Of a DNA stretch of 64,000 nucleotides, positions 44,174-52,798 are shown in pieces. How positions within the stretch are numbered: position 1 is the stretch's first letter; the number at the start of each line of letters is the position of its first letter. Made by a program: the position numbers and the translations under genes. The notes under the pieces are model-generated. The model made no database searches and was not told where the DNA came from. It saw nothing but the letters and a program-made list of their open reading frames with translations. The DNA comes from RUG11237 sp045119215. Its GTDB lineage: Bacteria > Bacillota > Clostridia > Lachnospirales > Lachnospiraceae. Location: assembly GCA_045119215.1 (NCBI GenBank), contig JBGVDD010000154.1, forward strand, positions 9,476 to 73,475, given 5' to 3'.

Positions 44174-45193
44174 TTAGTTGTTGATGAACTTATCTTCTTC
44201 GTTGTTCCAGCTGTAAAGCTTACGGATATCTTCTCCAACCTGCTCTGACTGATGTTCAGCAGCAAGCTTTCTCATAGCCTTGAAGTGTACCTGCTTTCCA
44301 GCATCTGACATATCTAATAAGAATTCTTTTGCAAAGCTTCCGTCCTGAATATCAGAAAGAACCTTCTTCATAGCCTTCTTAGTATCTTCTGTAATAATCT
44401 TTGGTCCTGTGATGTAATCACCATATTCAGCTGTATTTGAAATTGAGTATCTCATTCCCGCAAAACCTGACTGATAAATCAAGTCTACGATTAATTTCAT
44501 TTCATGAATACATTCGAAGTAAGCATTTCTTGGATCATATCCAGCTTCTACTAATGTTTCGAAACCTGCCTGCATTAATGCACAAACACCACCACAAAGT
44601 ACTGCCTGCTCACCGAAAAGGTCTGTTTCTGTTTCTGTTCTGAAATCTGTTTCTAATACACCAGCTCTTGCTCCACCGATAGCTAATGCATATGCTAAAG
44701 CGATTTCCTGAGCCTTTCCTGTAGCATCCTGTTCTACAGCGATAAGACATGGAACACCTTTTCCTGCCTGGTATTCACTACGTACTGTATGTCCTGGTCC
44801 CTTTGGAGCGATCATAGTAACGTCTACATCCTTTGGTGGAACGATACATCCAAAATGAATGTTGAAACCATGAGCAAACATTAACATATTTCCTGGCTCT
44901 AAGTTTGGTTCGATATCTTTTTTATAAAGAGCAGCCTGCTTTTCATCATTGATAAGAATCATAATGATATCTGCCTTCTTAGCAGCTTCTGCAGCTGTAA
45001 ATACTTCAAATCCCTGCTTTACTGCCTTGTCCCAGGACTTTGATCCCTCATAAAGACCAATGATTACGTTACATCCTGATTCCTTTGCATTTAAAGCATG
45101 TGCATGTCCCTGGCTACCATAGCCGATTACTGCGATTGTCTTTCCATCTAACATAGAAAGATTACAATCTTCCTGGTAAAAAATCTTTGCCAT
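44174..45193 (-). CDS. ilvC: Ketol-acid reductoisomerase (NADP+)
   Basis: Second common step of valine and isoleucine synthesis, converting acetolactate to dihydroxyisovalerate. The 339-residue class I enzyme shows the Rossmann motif GYGSQGHAHALN at about 25-36, the NADP-binding GLYEGSKSW, and the metal/substrate block with DLFGEQAVLCGG near 192. It follows ilvN; no ilvB, ilvD or leuABCD gene is near, so the ilvN-ilvC pair is split from the rest of the pathway. Confidence 0.96.
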   Translation of the reverse strand: MAKIFYQEDCNLSMLDGKTIAVIGYGSQGHAHALNAKESGCNVIIGLYEGSKSWDKAVKQGFEVFTAAEAAKKADIIMILINDEKQAALYKKDIEPNLEPGNMLMFAHGFNIHFGCIVPPKDVDVTMIAPKGPGHTVRSEYQAGKGVPCLIAVEQDATGKAQEIALAYALAIGGARAGVLETDFRTETETDLFGEQAVLCGGVCALMQAGFETLVEAGYDPRNAYFECIHEMKLIVDLIYQSGFAGMRYSISNTAEYGDYITGPKIITEDTKKAMKKVLSDIQDGSFAKEFLLDMSDAGKQVHFKAMRKLAAEHQSEQVGEDIRKLYSWNNEEDKFINN

Positions 45194-45278
45194 TTTCCAT
45201 TTCCTCCTAAAAAATAAATACGTATTTATAACTTAACAGCCTAAAAAGGTCTTAGGTTAACAAATTAATTAAACTAGA

Positions 45279-45776
45279 TTACAACATCTTTACGTCATCT
45301 GTTCCTCGAGATAATCCTGTAGCTCCCGTTCTGGCAAGCTCTAAGATTCCATATGGCTCAAGAAGCTTAATAAACGCATCCACTTTATCTAAATTTCCTG
45401 TTAGCTCAATCACCAGTGCCTCACTGGAAACATCCATAATCTTTGCCTTAAAAATATCTGCAATGGAGATAATTTCCTGTCTTGTCTCCGGTTTTACTGT
45501 CACCTTAATCATTACAAGTTCACGACAGACAGAGGCCCCTGCCTTCAATTCCTTGATATCAATTACTTCTTCTAATTTTGCTAACTGCTTTTCAATCTGC
45601 TCTAGTACAACTTCATCTTCCACTACCACAACGGTGATTCTTGAATATCTGTCATCTGCTGTCACACCTGCTGTAATACTGTCGATATTGTATCCTCTGC
45701 GTGTAAAGAGTCCTGCAATACGACTTAAAACACCCGAGGTATTCTCAACTAGAAGCGAAAAAACCTGTCTTTTCAT
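45279..45776 (-). CDS. ilvN: Acetolactate synthase small (regulatory) subunit
   Basis: ACT-domain subunit that activates acetolactate synthase and gives feedback inhibition by valine. The 165 residues include the N-terminal ACT domain (SLLVENTSGVLSRIAGLFTRRGYNIDSI) and the C-terminal IlvN-type part. It is not next to the catalytic subunit gene ilvB, unlike in most bacteria. I see no T-box or leader peptide in the 73 bases upstream, so control may come from a promoter further up. Confidence 0.95.
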   Translation of the reverse strand: MKRQVFSLLVENTSGVLSRIAGLFTRRGYNIDSITAGVTADDRYSRITVVVVEDEVVLEQIEKQLAKLEEVIDIKELKAGASVCRELVMIKVTVKPETRQEIISIADIFKAKIMDVSSEALVIELTGNLDKVDAFIKLLEPYGILELARTGATGLSRGTDDVKML

Positions 45777-45849
45777 GACTATTCTCTTCCCTTCCTTTTT
45801 TCTACCATTTCACATTTTAGCAAGACCGTTTGTATTTGTCAACACCACT

Positions 45850-46818
45850 TTATCTCAATCTGTAGAGTAATAACAGAACCCCCGGACAAATACAGCAAAT
45901 ATTTGTAAGGATTTTTTCCTTTTTTGACAAATAAGGCATTGCTGTTTTTTTGTGTTTTTTCAAAATCAAAAGGCTTTTTTTATAATATTCATCCTGCGTT
46001 CCTGCCTTCTGATATCCCACATTACGAATCACCGCCAAAGCATTTTGTACATATCGGATACTCATCTGCCTTTTCACATTCTCATAGTCCCATGTAAGCA
46101 TTTCTTCCATCTGTTGTTCTGCTCGAATCGCAGCAAAGGATTTCTCTACCCCCAGGACATGGTTTTTGGCATGGGAAATAGAATCTTCCCAGAAAAAATA
46201 CGTATAGACCTGTTTTGGATTATAAAAAATTTTTTCTATATGACACATATATGTAAAACCAAACAAAACATCGGGCCATATAGGAATATCCAGCGCACAC
46301 CTAATCTTGTATTTTTTTATAATGTCCATTCGAAACATTTTATTCCACACATATCCTTTGTACCCGTCTTCCTGCATGAGAATTTCCATTGCCTGTGCTC
46401 TGGTCAGTTCTCTAGCCTCCCCCTTTGTTTCATTAATCGTCTCTTCTCCTTTTACTTCTTTGAATCCACAAATGGAGAGTTCGTAACCCTTCTCCATTCC
46501 ATCTACCAGGGTATTGACAAAATCCTTTGTCACAATATCATCAGAATCTACCCAGCATAAATATTCTCCATCCGCTTCCTCAATGCCTCGATTTCTTGCA
46601 GAACCTTCTCCCCCGTTTTCTTTTCTTACCAGTTTAATTCTTTTATCTTTTGCCGCATACTCTCTACAGATTTTTTGTGTCAACTCATCCTTGGAGCCAT
46701 CGTCCACTATCACAATCTGAAGATTGTGATAGTTCTGATTCAGGCATGCTTCCAAACACGGACGTAACCTTTCACCTGTATTATATACTGGAATTACCAT
46801 GGTGACTAACTTACCCAT
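45850..46818 (-). CDS. Family 2 glycosyltransferase
   Basis: A 322-residue GT-A enzyme that moves a sugar from a nucleotide donor to an acceptor. VIPVYNTGERLRPCLEACLNQ at the start, then IVIVDDGSKDELT and the metal-binding WVDSDD at about 88 are standard. The C-terminal third has a hydrophobic patch (LTNICCICPGVLLLLYR) that could be a membrane anchor. ATG at 46816-46818 behind GGAGAG. Substrate unknown; it is isolated from other polysaccharide genes. Confidence 0.88.
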   Translation of the reverse strand: MGKLVTMVIPVYNTGERLRPCLEACLNQNYHNLQIVIVDDGSKDELTQKICREYAAKDKRIKLVRKENGGEGSARNRGIEEADGEYLCWVDSDDIVTKDFVNTLVDGMEKGYELSICGFKEVKGEETINETKGEARELTRAQAMEILMQEDGYKGYVWNKMFRMDIIKKYKIRCALDIPIWPDVLFGFTYMCHIEKIFYNPKQVYTYFFWEDSISHAKNHVLGVEKSFAAIRAEQQMEEMLTWDYENVKRQMSIRYVQNALAVIRNVGYQKAGTQDEYYKKSLLILKKHKKTAMPYLSKKEKILTNICCICPGVLLLLYRLR

Positions 46819-46885
46819 TTCGCTCTCTCCTATCATCCATATCTACGTTACAGTACACAGATACCTGCATACCTACCTCAAGAGA

Positions 46886-49297
46886 TTAAAGTCCCAACAA
46901 TCTCTGCACCAGCTTTACTGCCTCCGCAGCATCCTTTGAATATCCGTCTGCTCCAATTTCATCCGCATATTCCTGCGTTATCACTGCGCCTCCGATAATT
47001 ATCTTTGCTGTAACCCCTGTATCCTTTGCCGCCTCTATTACATGTCGCATTTGTTGCATTGTTGTGGTCATCAGTGCAGATAATGCGATAACATCTGCTT
47101 TTTCTTTTATGGCAGTCTCCAAAATCACTTCTTTAGGAACATCTTTTCCTAAGTCAATAACACGGTAACCATAATTTTTCAGCATAAGAGCTACAAGATT
47201 CTTCCCGATGTCATGAATATCCCCTTCCACCGTCGCGATTACGATGGTAGGAAGATTATCCTCTCCTTTCCCGGCCTGCAGGTATGGTTCCAAAAACTCA
47301 ATGGCTGTTTTCATAGCCTCTGCACTGGATATCAGCTGTGGCAAAAAATATTTTTTTTGATCAAATAAATCTCCCACCTGGTTAATGGCTGGAATCAGTA
47401 TATCATTCAACAATACTGAAGCATCATCCCCTTGCTCTAAGGCCTGCTTTGTCTTTTCCACAATGGTAGACTTATTTCCCTTTAACACATCTTCGTAAAT
47501 CAATTCCCTGACAGACTTTTCTTTTTTCTCCACCCCAGTTGCAGTTTCTTCTTTTTTTAATCGTTGCACCGTATTGATATATTCCATGTCCGCATTTTCC
47601 TTATTCATCAGCAGATCCGCAGCATAGGCACATTTTACCAGCATCTCCTGAGAAGGATTAGAAATCGCCATAGTAAGCCCTTTCATAATGGCCATGGTTA
47701 GAAATGTGGTGTTAACAAAACTTCTGTCCGGCAATCCAAAACTGATATTTGAAAGTCCACATATTGTGGCTACCTCCAGTTCATTTTTACAGTATTCAAT
47801 AGTCTCTAAAGTTTCCAAAGCTGCCATTTTATTGGCTCCCACTGTAGCCACCAATCCATCTACTACCATATCTGTATTCTTCATCCCATGGGCAACGGCT
47901 TCGTCGTATATTCTCTTAATAATTCTCTTTTTTTCTTCAAGATTCTTTGGTAATCCTTCATCAGACACCGGCAAAATAATAAACATTGCCCCATACTTTG
48001 CCGCAATAGGAATTAATTGTTCAAACTTAGGAGTTTCCAAAGAGATAGAATTAATTAAAGCTCTACCTGGATATCTTCGTAATGCTGCCTCGATAACCTC
48101 TACATAACTAGAATCAATACACAACGGAAGACTGCTGGCCATCCCTACTTCCTCTATCACCTTTAACATGGTAGCCTTTTCGTCTATTCCACTCATTCCT
48201 ACATTGATATCCAAAATGGACGCACCACACTCTTCCTGTTCCCTGGCAAACTCCAAAACCCGTTCATACTTTCCTTCTCTCAATTCTGCCTGAAGCGCTT
48301 TCTTTCCTGTAGGGTTGATTCTTTCCCCCACAATTAAAAATTTGCCATCCAATTCTATGGACAACATCTTTCTCTCAGAAGACAGAAGACGTAAGGATTT
48401 TGTCCCTCTCTTCTTTTTCTTTATTGTTTCTGTATATTCTTTTATTTTTCCAATAAACTCTGGAGTAGTCCCACAACATCCGCCTACAATATCTGCTCCT
48501 GCCTGAATCAATTCCCGGGTATACTTTAGAAATTCTTCCGAATCCATATCATATTCTGTGGTGCCATCCGGCTGTAATTGTGGTAACCCCGCATTTGGTT
48601 TTGCAATTAATGGAACATTAGATACCTTCTCCATTTCCTTAACAATAGGAATCATCTTATCTGGTCCTGCTGAACAGTTAACCCCCACTGCATCCGCCCC
48701 CAGACTTTCCAATACTACAACTGCGGCTGAAGGTTCCGTACCAAACAATGTCTTTCCGTCATCATTAAAGGTAAGCGTAATCATTACTGGCAAATCACAG
48801 CTTTCCTTTGCTGCTATTAAAGCCGCTCTGCACTCTTGAAGGCTTAGCATGGTTTCAATAACCAGCAAATCCACTCCAGCCTCACACAAATACCCTATCT
48901 GTTCCTTATAAACATCTACAAGTTCCTCAAAATCCAGGGTTCCCATTGGAGCTAACTGTTCTCCAGTCATAGTCAGGTCTCCTGCAACCAATGCACGATT
49001 TCCTACTGCTTTTTTGGATAATTCCACCAACGCAAGATTCATCTCACGGCGTTTTTCTTCCAGTCCATATTCTGCAAGTTTGATTCTGTTTGCCGTAAAT
49101 GTTGGTGCATATACAATATCACTTCCCGCTTCTACAAAAGCCTTCTGTAAATCTATTAATTTCTGTGGGTGCTCCAGAATCCATTCTTCCGGACACACTC
49201 CTGCTTCCAGGCCACACTTCTGAAGATTGGAACCCGTCGCTCCATCCAATATCACAATCTTTTTTTCTACTAATTCTCTAAATTCTTGTTTTGTCAT
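46886..49297 (-). CDS. metH: Cobalamin-dependent methionine synthase, without activation domain
   Basis: Transfers methyl from methyl-tetrahydrofolate to homocysteine. Over 803 residues: homocysteine domain (about 1-290; zinc-site GGCCGTT and NCSAG), pterin-binding domain (about 320-570), then the B12 cap and cobalamin-binding domain with the DxHxxG motif DIHDIGKNLVALML near 690. The SAM-binding reactivation domain of E. coli MetH is missing, as in many Clostridia where it is a separate protein. It lies directly after the homocysteine methyltransferase/MTHFR gene. Confidence 0.93.
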   Translation of the reverse strand: MTKQEFRELVEKKIVILDGATGSNLQKCGLEAGVCPEEWILEHPQKLIDLQKAFVEAGSDIVYAPTFTANRIKLAEYGLEEKRREMNLALVELSKKAVGNRALVAGDLTMTGEQLAPMGTLDFEELVDVYKEQIGYLCEAGVDLLVIETMLSLQECRAALIAAKESCDLPVMITLTFNDDGKTLFGTEPSAAVVVLESLGADAVGVNCSAGPDKMIPIVKEMEKVSNVPLIAKPNAGLPQLQPDGTTEYDMDSEEFLKYTRELIQAGADIVGGCCGTTPEFIGKIKEYTETIKKKKRGTKSLRLLSSERKMLSIELDGKFLIVGERINPTGKKALQAELREGKYERVLEFAREQEECGASILDINVGMSGIDEKATMLKVIEEVGMASSLPLCIDSSYVEVIEAALRRYPGRALINSISLETPKFEQLIPIAAKYGAMFIILPVSDEGLPKNLEEKKRIIKRIYDEAVAHGMKNTDMVVDGLVATVGANKMAALETLETIEYCKNELEVATICGLSNISFGLPDRSFVNTTFLTMAIMKGLTMAISNPSQEMLVKCAYAADLLMNKENADMEYINTVQRLKKEETATGVEKKEKSVRELIYEDVLKGNKSTIVEKTKQALEQGDDASVLLNDILIPAINQVGDLFDQKKYFLPQLISSAEAMKTAIEFLEPYLQAGKGEDNLPTIVIATVEGDIHDIGKNLVALMLKNYGYRVIDLGKDVPKEVILETAIKEKADVIALSALMTTTMQQMRHVIEAAKDTGVTAKIIIGGAVITQEYADEIGADGYSKDAAEAVKLVQRLLGL

Positions 49298-49315
49298 ATT
49301 ATTTACCTACTATTT

Positions 49316-51100
49316 TCATTTTAGTATTTGTTTTACAAGATGTACTCTGTTAAATGGCAACATAAAATAATATCCATCTGCTATTGTTTCTAATTTTCCC
49401 ATAACGCTGCGCACCACTTTAACTCCTGCGGCTTCCCCTTCTTCCCGGCTCATATCAGGATGAAAACAATCAAGCACTTCATCCGGTACATTAATTCCAA
49501 AAATTTCATTTTTAATAAAAGATGCATTCCGGTAACTAATAAGAGGCATCAGTCCGCACAAAATCTTACACCCCGTTTTTTCCTTTACTTTTTGTATTTT
49601 TCTTACGTCTTCCTCCTCAAATATCGGCTGGGTCAAAAAGAACTGGGCACCTGCGTCCATCTTTTTTTCCACCCTCTTAATTTCCATATCCAGATTGGCT
49701 CGATTGTAATTTAATGCTCCTCCAAAGCTCACAGGTCTTTGTTTAAAATGTTCCTCATTCATCTCCGATACATATTGCATCAGCTTTATGGAATTAAAAT
49801 CAAATACACCTGAAATTTCATTTCTGCTGTCTGCCGGAACCGGATCTCCAGTCACAAACAAAAAATTTTCGATTCCATTTAGATAAGCTCCCATAATTCC
49901 AGCTCTCATGGAAATTCTATTCTTATCCCTGCAAGCAATATGGGGCATTACCTCAATCCCCACTTGATTTTTCACTTTAATTCCCATCATTATGGAATCC
50001 ACTCTAGCCTTGCCCATAGGAGAATCCGCAAAGGTAATCATATCCACACCACTTGCCTTTAACAAATGGGCACAATCCATAATTTTCTCATCATTGGCAT
50101 CATACGGTGGATCCAATTCCACTAAAATCACCTTTTTTCCCTGTTCTAGCTGACGGATAAAAGAATTTTTTCTTGGTTGCTCCACGATTGCCTTATCTTC
50201 TTCTAATACAATACTATTACCAAAGACTTGACGTATATCCAGACTTTTAGCAATTTTCTTGATATCATCTGGGGTTGTCCCACAGCATCCTCCCAAAATA
50301 CTAACACCATTTTGAGCAATTTCGCAAATGTTCTTTGCAAAATATTTACTGTTTCCTGCATAAACAGCCCTATCCTGAAGTAGCTCCGGATATCCGGAAT
50401 TTGGCATTGCTGTGTAATATTTATTTCCTTTTAAATAAAGTTTCCCATAAATTTCCTTTAAATGTGCTGGTCCAATTCCACAATTGAACCCTACTCCGTC
50501 GAGAAATTCACAAGAATCCAATCCATCCAAAATTCTCTGTGCCCTGATTCCCATTTTGGTATATCCGTATTTATTCAGGCTAAACTGTGCAAATATAAAA
50601 GTATCCGGCTCCTTTTCCTTGATATATTGCGCCAACGTAGCTACCATGGCATAATCCGAAAAGGTTTCAAAGCAAAAAATCTGAGCACCTTCCACCAGAA
50701 AAGTATCTATAATTTCCTTGTATTCATCTTCCACCTCACCTTCATCTTCGAAAGGCATCTCTGGTATAGGACCAATATCAGCTGCCACAAACACCGGTTC
50801 ATTCATTTCTTTTGCTACAACTACAGCATTATCAAATGCTGCTCGAATCACCTGTTTTACCACCTGAATATCCCGATTTAAGGATACCGTATTAGCCGCA
50901 AAAGAATTTGTCCTGATAAGTCTGGCACCTGCCTCTATATACTCTTTGTGTATTCTTTGGACTTTTTCTTTCTCTGTAATATTAGCCAATTCCGGAAGAA
51001 CGTTTAAATCTTTATATAGCTGCCCAAAATACGTGCCAAACGCTCCATCTGAAACAATTTTATTTTTTTCTAAATATGTTTTGATATCCATGTTTTTCAT
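49316..51100 (-). CDS. Bifunctional homocysteine S-methyltransferase / methylene-THF reductase
   Basis: A fusion of about 594 residues, as in Bacillus YitJ. The N-terminal half is a homocysteine methyltransferase domain (GFNCGIGPAHLKE and the GGCCGTTPDDIKK zinc motif); the C-terminal half is a MetF-like methylene-THF reductase (VELDPPYDANDEKI, TGDPVPADS, FLTQPIFE). It supplies methyl-THF to MetH. The start region has two ATGs (51098-51100 and 51089-51091) and no clear SD for either. It begins six bases after the surface protein's stop. Confidence 0.9.
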   Translation of the reverse strand: MKNMDIKTYLEKNKIVSDGAFGTYFGQLYKDLNVLPELANITEKEKVQRIHKEYIEAGARLIRTNSFAANTVSLNRDIQVVKQVIRAAFDNAVVVAKEMNEPVFVAADIGPIPEMPFEDEGEVEDEYKEIIDTFLVEGAQIFCFETFSDYAMVATLAQYIKEKEPDTFIFAQFSLNKYGYTKMGIRAQRILDGLDSCEFLDGVGFNCGIGPAHLKEIYGKLYLKGNKYYTAMPNSGYPELLQDRAVYAGNSKYFAKNICEIAQNGVSILGGCCGTTPDDIKKIAKSLDIRQVFGNSIVLEEDKAIVEQPRKNSFIRQLEQGKKVILVELDPPYDANDEKIMDCAHLLKASGVDMITFADSPMGKARVDSIMMGIKVKNQVGIEVMPHIACRDKNRISMRAGIMGAYLNGIENFLFVTGDPVPADSRNEISGVFDFNSIKLMQYVSEMNEEHFKQRPVSFGGALNYNRANLDMEIKRVEKKMDAGAQFFLTQPIFEEEDVRKIQKVKEKTGCKILCGLMPLISYRNASFIKNEIFGINVPDEVLDCFHPDMSREEGEAAGVKVVRSVMGKLETIADGYYFMLPFNRVHLVKQILK

Positions 51101-51106
51101 TTTGTG

Positions 51107-52699
51107 CTATTTCACCGTTACAAGTATTTTCTTGGACTTACTTCCGCTTTTCACAGTAACAACACAATTTCCTTTCTTTTTTCCTGTTATCTTACCTTTA
51201 GCACTTACCGTTGCTATTTTTTTACTTGAAGTTACATAACTTAATTTCTCTGTTGAATTTTTTGGTGAAATCACTGCCTTTATAGTGAAAGTTTTATTTC
51301 TTTTTATGCTAACCTTTGACTTTTTAACATTGCTCAAAGTAATCTTTTGGGTTTTCACTATATTTTTACTTACAATAACCTTACACTGCGCCCTGGCACC
51401 TTTTTTTGTCTCAACTGTGATGACTGCCGTACCCACTTTGACACCATATACCACACCCTTGCTGTTTACAGTAGCCACAGACTTATTAGAACTTGTATAG
51501 GATTTCACTGCATCATCCTTGTCTATCACCAGTTTAGTAGCCAGTATCTTTGTGGTTTTTACGTTGTATTTAGACTGTACAAAAGAAACCTTATACACCT
51601 TTTGTGCTATGGTTGGTGTAGGTGTAAAGGTTACAGTAGGTGTAGCGGTGGGTTCTAAGGTTGGTGTAGGGAGAGCTTTTACTGTTACTTCACAGAATTT
51701 TTCCACCTCACCAACTTTTACACAAATTCTTGTATTTCCCGGCCCCACTGCCTGAACATTTCCATTCTCATCTACTCTTGCCACCTCCTGGTTCTCAGAT
51801 GCAAAATAAACCTGTTTGTCAATGGCATCCGTCGGAAAAATTTCGCTGACTTTTAGAACATCTTTCTCTCCTTCTGTCAGCATCAAGTTCTCTTTATCTA
51901 CCACAAAACTATCTACTTTTGCTTCTTTCCAACTGGCATACAAATTGAGATTTTCTATAGTGTCTTCCTTTATCCCAGTGAATTTTTTGGTGCACTCCTC
52001 ATCCAGATACCACCCCTCAAACCTCATCCCCTGACAAATAGGCTCAGGAATTTCGTTTATCTTTTCACCATAGGTATATTGTCTTGGTGGGTTATCATCC
52101 TCTATGAAGTCACCTCCATTTAAATGATAATCAATTTTGTACACATTGGGTTCAAATTTTGCCTCCAAAAATATATTGCCTTGTTGTGTCTCAGATATAC
52201 TATAAACTTGTTCTGTAAAGGGATGCTCCACATTTTTTAAGAACCAGCCCTGAAACGTGTATCCCTTTCTAGATGCATCCTCCAGATTGCGAACCCCAAC
52301 ACCTTCATAATATCCCGAAGGATTATGTTCCCCATTGTATCCATAATGAGTATTATACTGGATGGCATAGTCATAATCATACCTGCTCCATTTTGCATAT
52401 AATACCACATCATTCTGGGATGTTTTATCGATTCCTTGTACTGGAATTTGATATGCCCCATCCAAATACCATCCCTGAAAATCATGTTCAAAACGATATG
52501 GTTCGTACAATCTTTCAACTCCTACTCCCTGTGTATATATGCTTGGATTTCTCTGGTCGTTTTCTCCACCATCCAGTTTATATTCCACATGAAAAGATGT
52601 ATTTTCCTCGGCTGTTGTTGTTAAAAAGTGATTTTCCCACAACGTTGGTGTGGCAAGGGAAACCAATAAAATACCTCCCAATAATTTCTTTATGTTCAT
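51107..52699 (-). CDS. Secreted InlB-repeat/Big-2 surface protein
   Basis: A 530-residue exported protein. Signal peptide (1-31), three InlB B-type repeats (about 38-265; endings such as NDVVLYAKWS, FEPNVYK and LNLYASWKEA), a Big-2 (Ig-like) domain, a short Thr/Pro linker (about 342-367) and two more Big-2 domains with the SYTSSNKSVATVNSKG pattern. It shares linker and InlB style with the 863-residue surface protein at 18-21 kb. No LPXTG motif. The gene ends six bases before the methylene-THF reductase fusion, an odd partner. Confidence 0.82.
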   Translation of the reverse strand: MNIKKLLGGILLVSLATPTLWENHFLTTTAEENTSFHVEYKLDGGENDQRNPSIYTQGVGVERLYEPYRFEHDFQGWYLDGAYQIPVQGIDKTSQNDVVLYAKWSRYDYDYAIQYNTHYGYNGEHNPSGYYEGVGVRNLEDASRKGYTFQGWFLKNVEHPFTEQVYSISETQQGNIFLEAKFEPNVYKIDYHLNGGDFIEDDNPPRQYTYGEKINEIPEPICQGMRFEGWYLDEECTKKFTGIKEDTIENLNLYASWKEAKVDSFVVDKENLMLTEGEKDVLKVSEIFPTDAIDKQVYFASENQEVARVDENGNVQAVGPGNTRICVKVGEVEKFCEVTVKALPTPTLEPTATPTVTFTPTPTIAQKVYKVSFVQSKYNVKTTKILATKLVIDKDDAVKSYTSSNKSVATVNSKGVVYGVKVGTAVITVETKKGARAQCKVIVSKNIVKTQKITLSNVKKSKVSIKRNKTFTIKAVISPKNSTEKLSYVTSSKKIATVSAKGKITGKKKGNCVVTVKSGSKSKKILVTVK

Positions 52700-52765
52700 A
52701 GAAACCCCTCCATTTTGCTATAATCCACTATATTGTAACATTTTTCAAAAAAAAGGTAAAGAAAA

Positions 52766-52792
52766 AAGGAAGATATTATCTTCCTTTTTATT
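52766..52792 (-). terminator. Terminator of the first GT-C-like gene
   Basis: AAGGAAGATA and TATCTTCCTT arms with a small loop, followed on the minus strand by TTTTTTC. It lies just past the stop of the downstream GT-C-like gene and before the surface protein's start. Confidence 0.85.
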
Positions 52793-52798
52793 ATCTCC

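Noticed and set aside
52700..52798. Possible S-box or T-box before the surface protein and methionine genes
   Set aside because: Too short and without the conserved cores; only a terminator hairpin was found.
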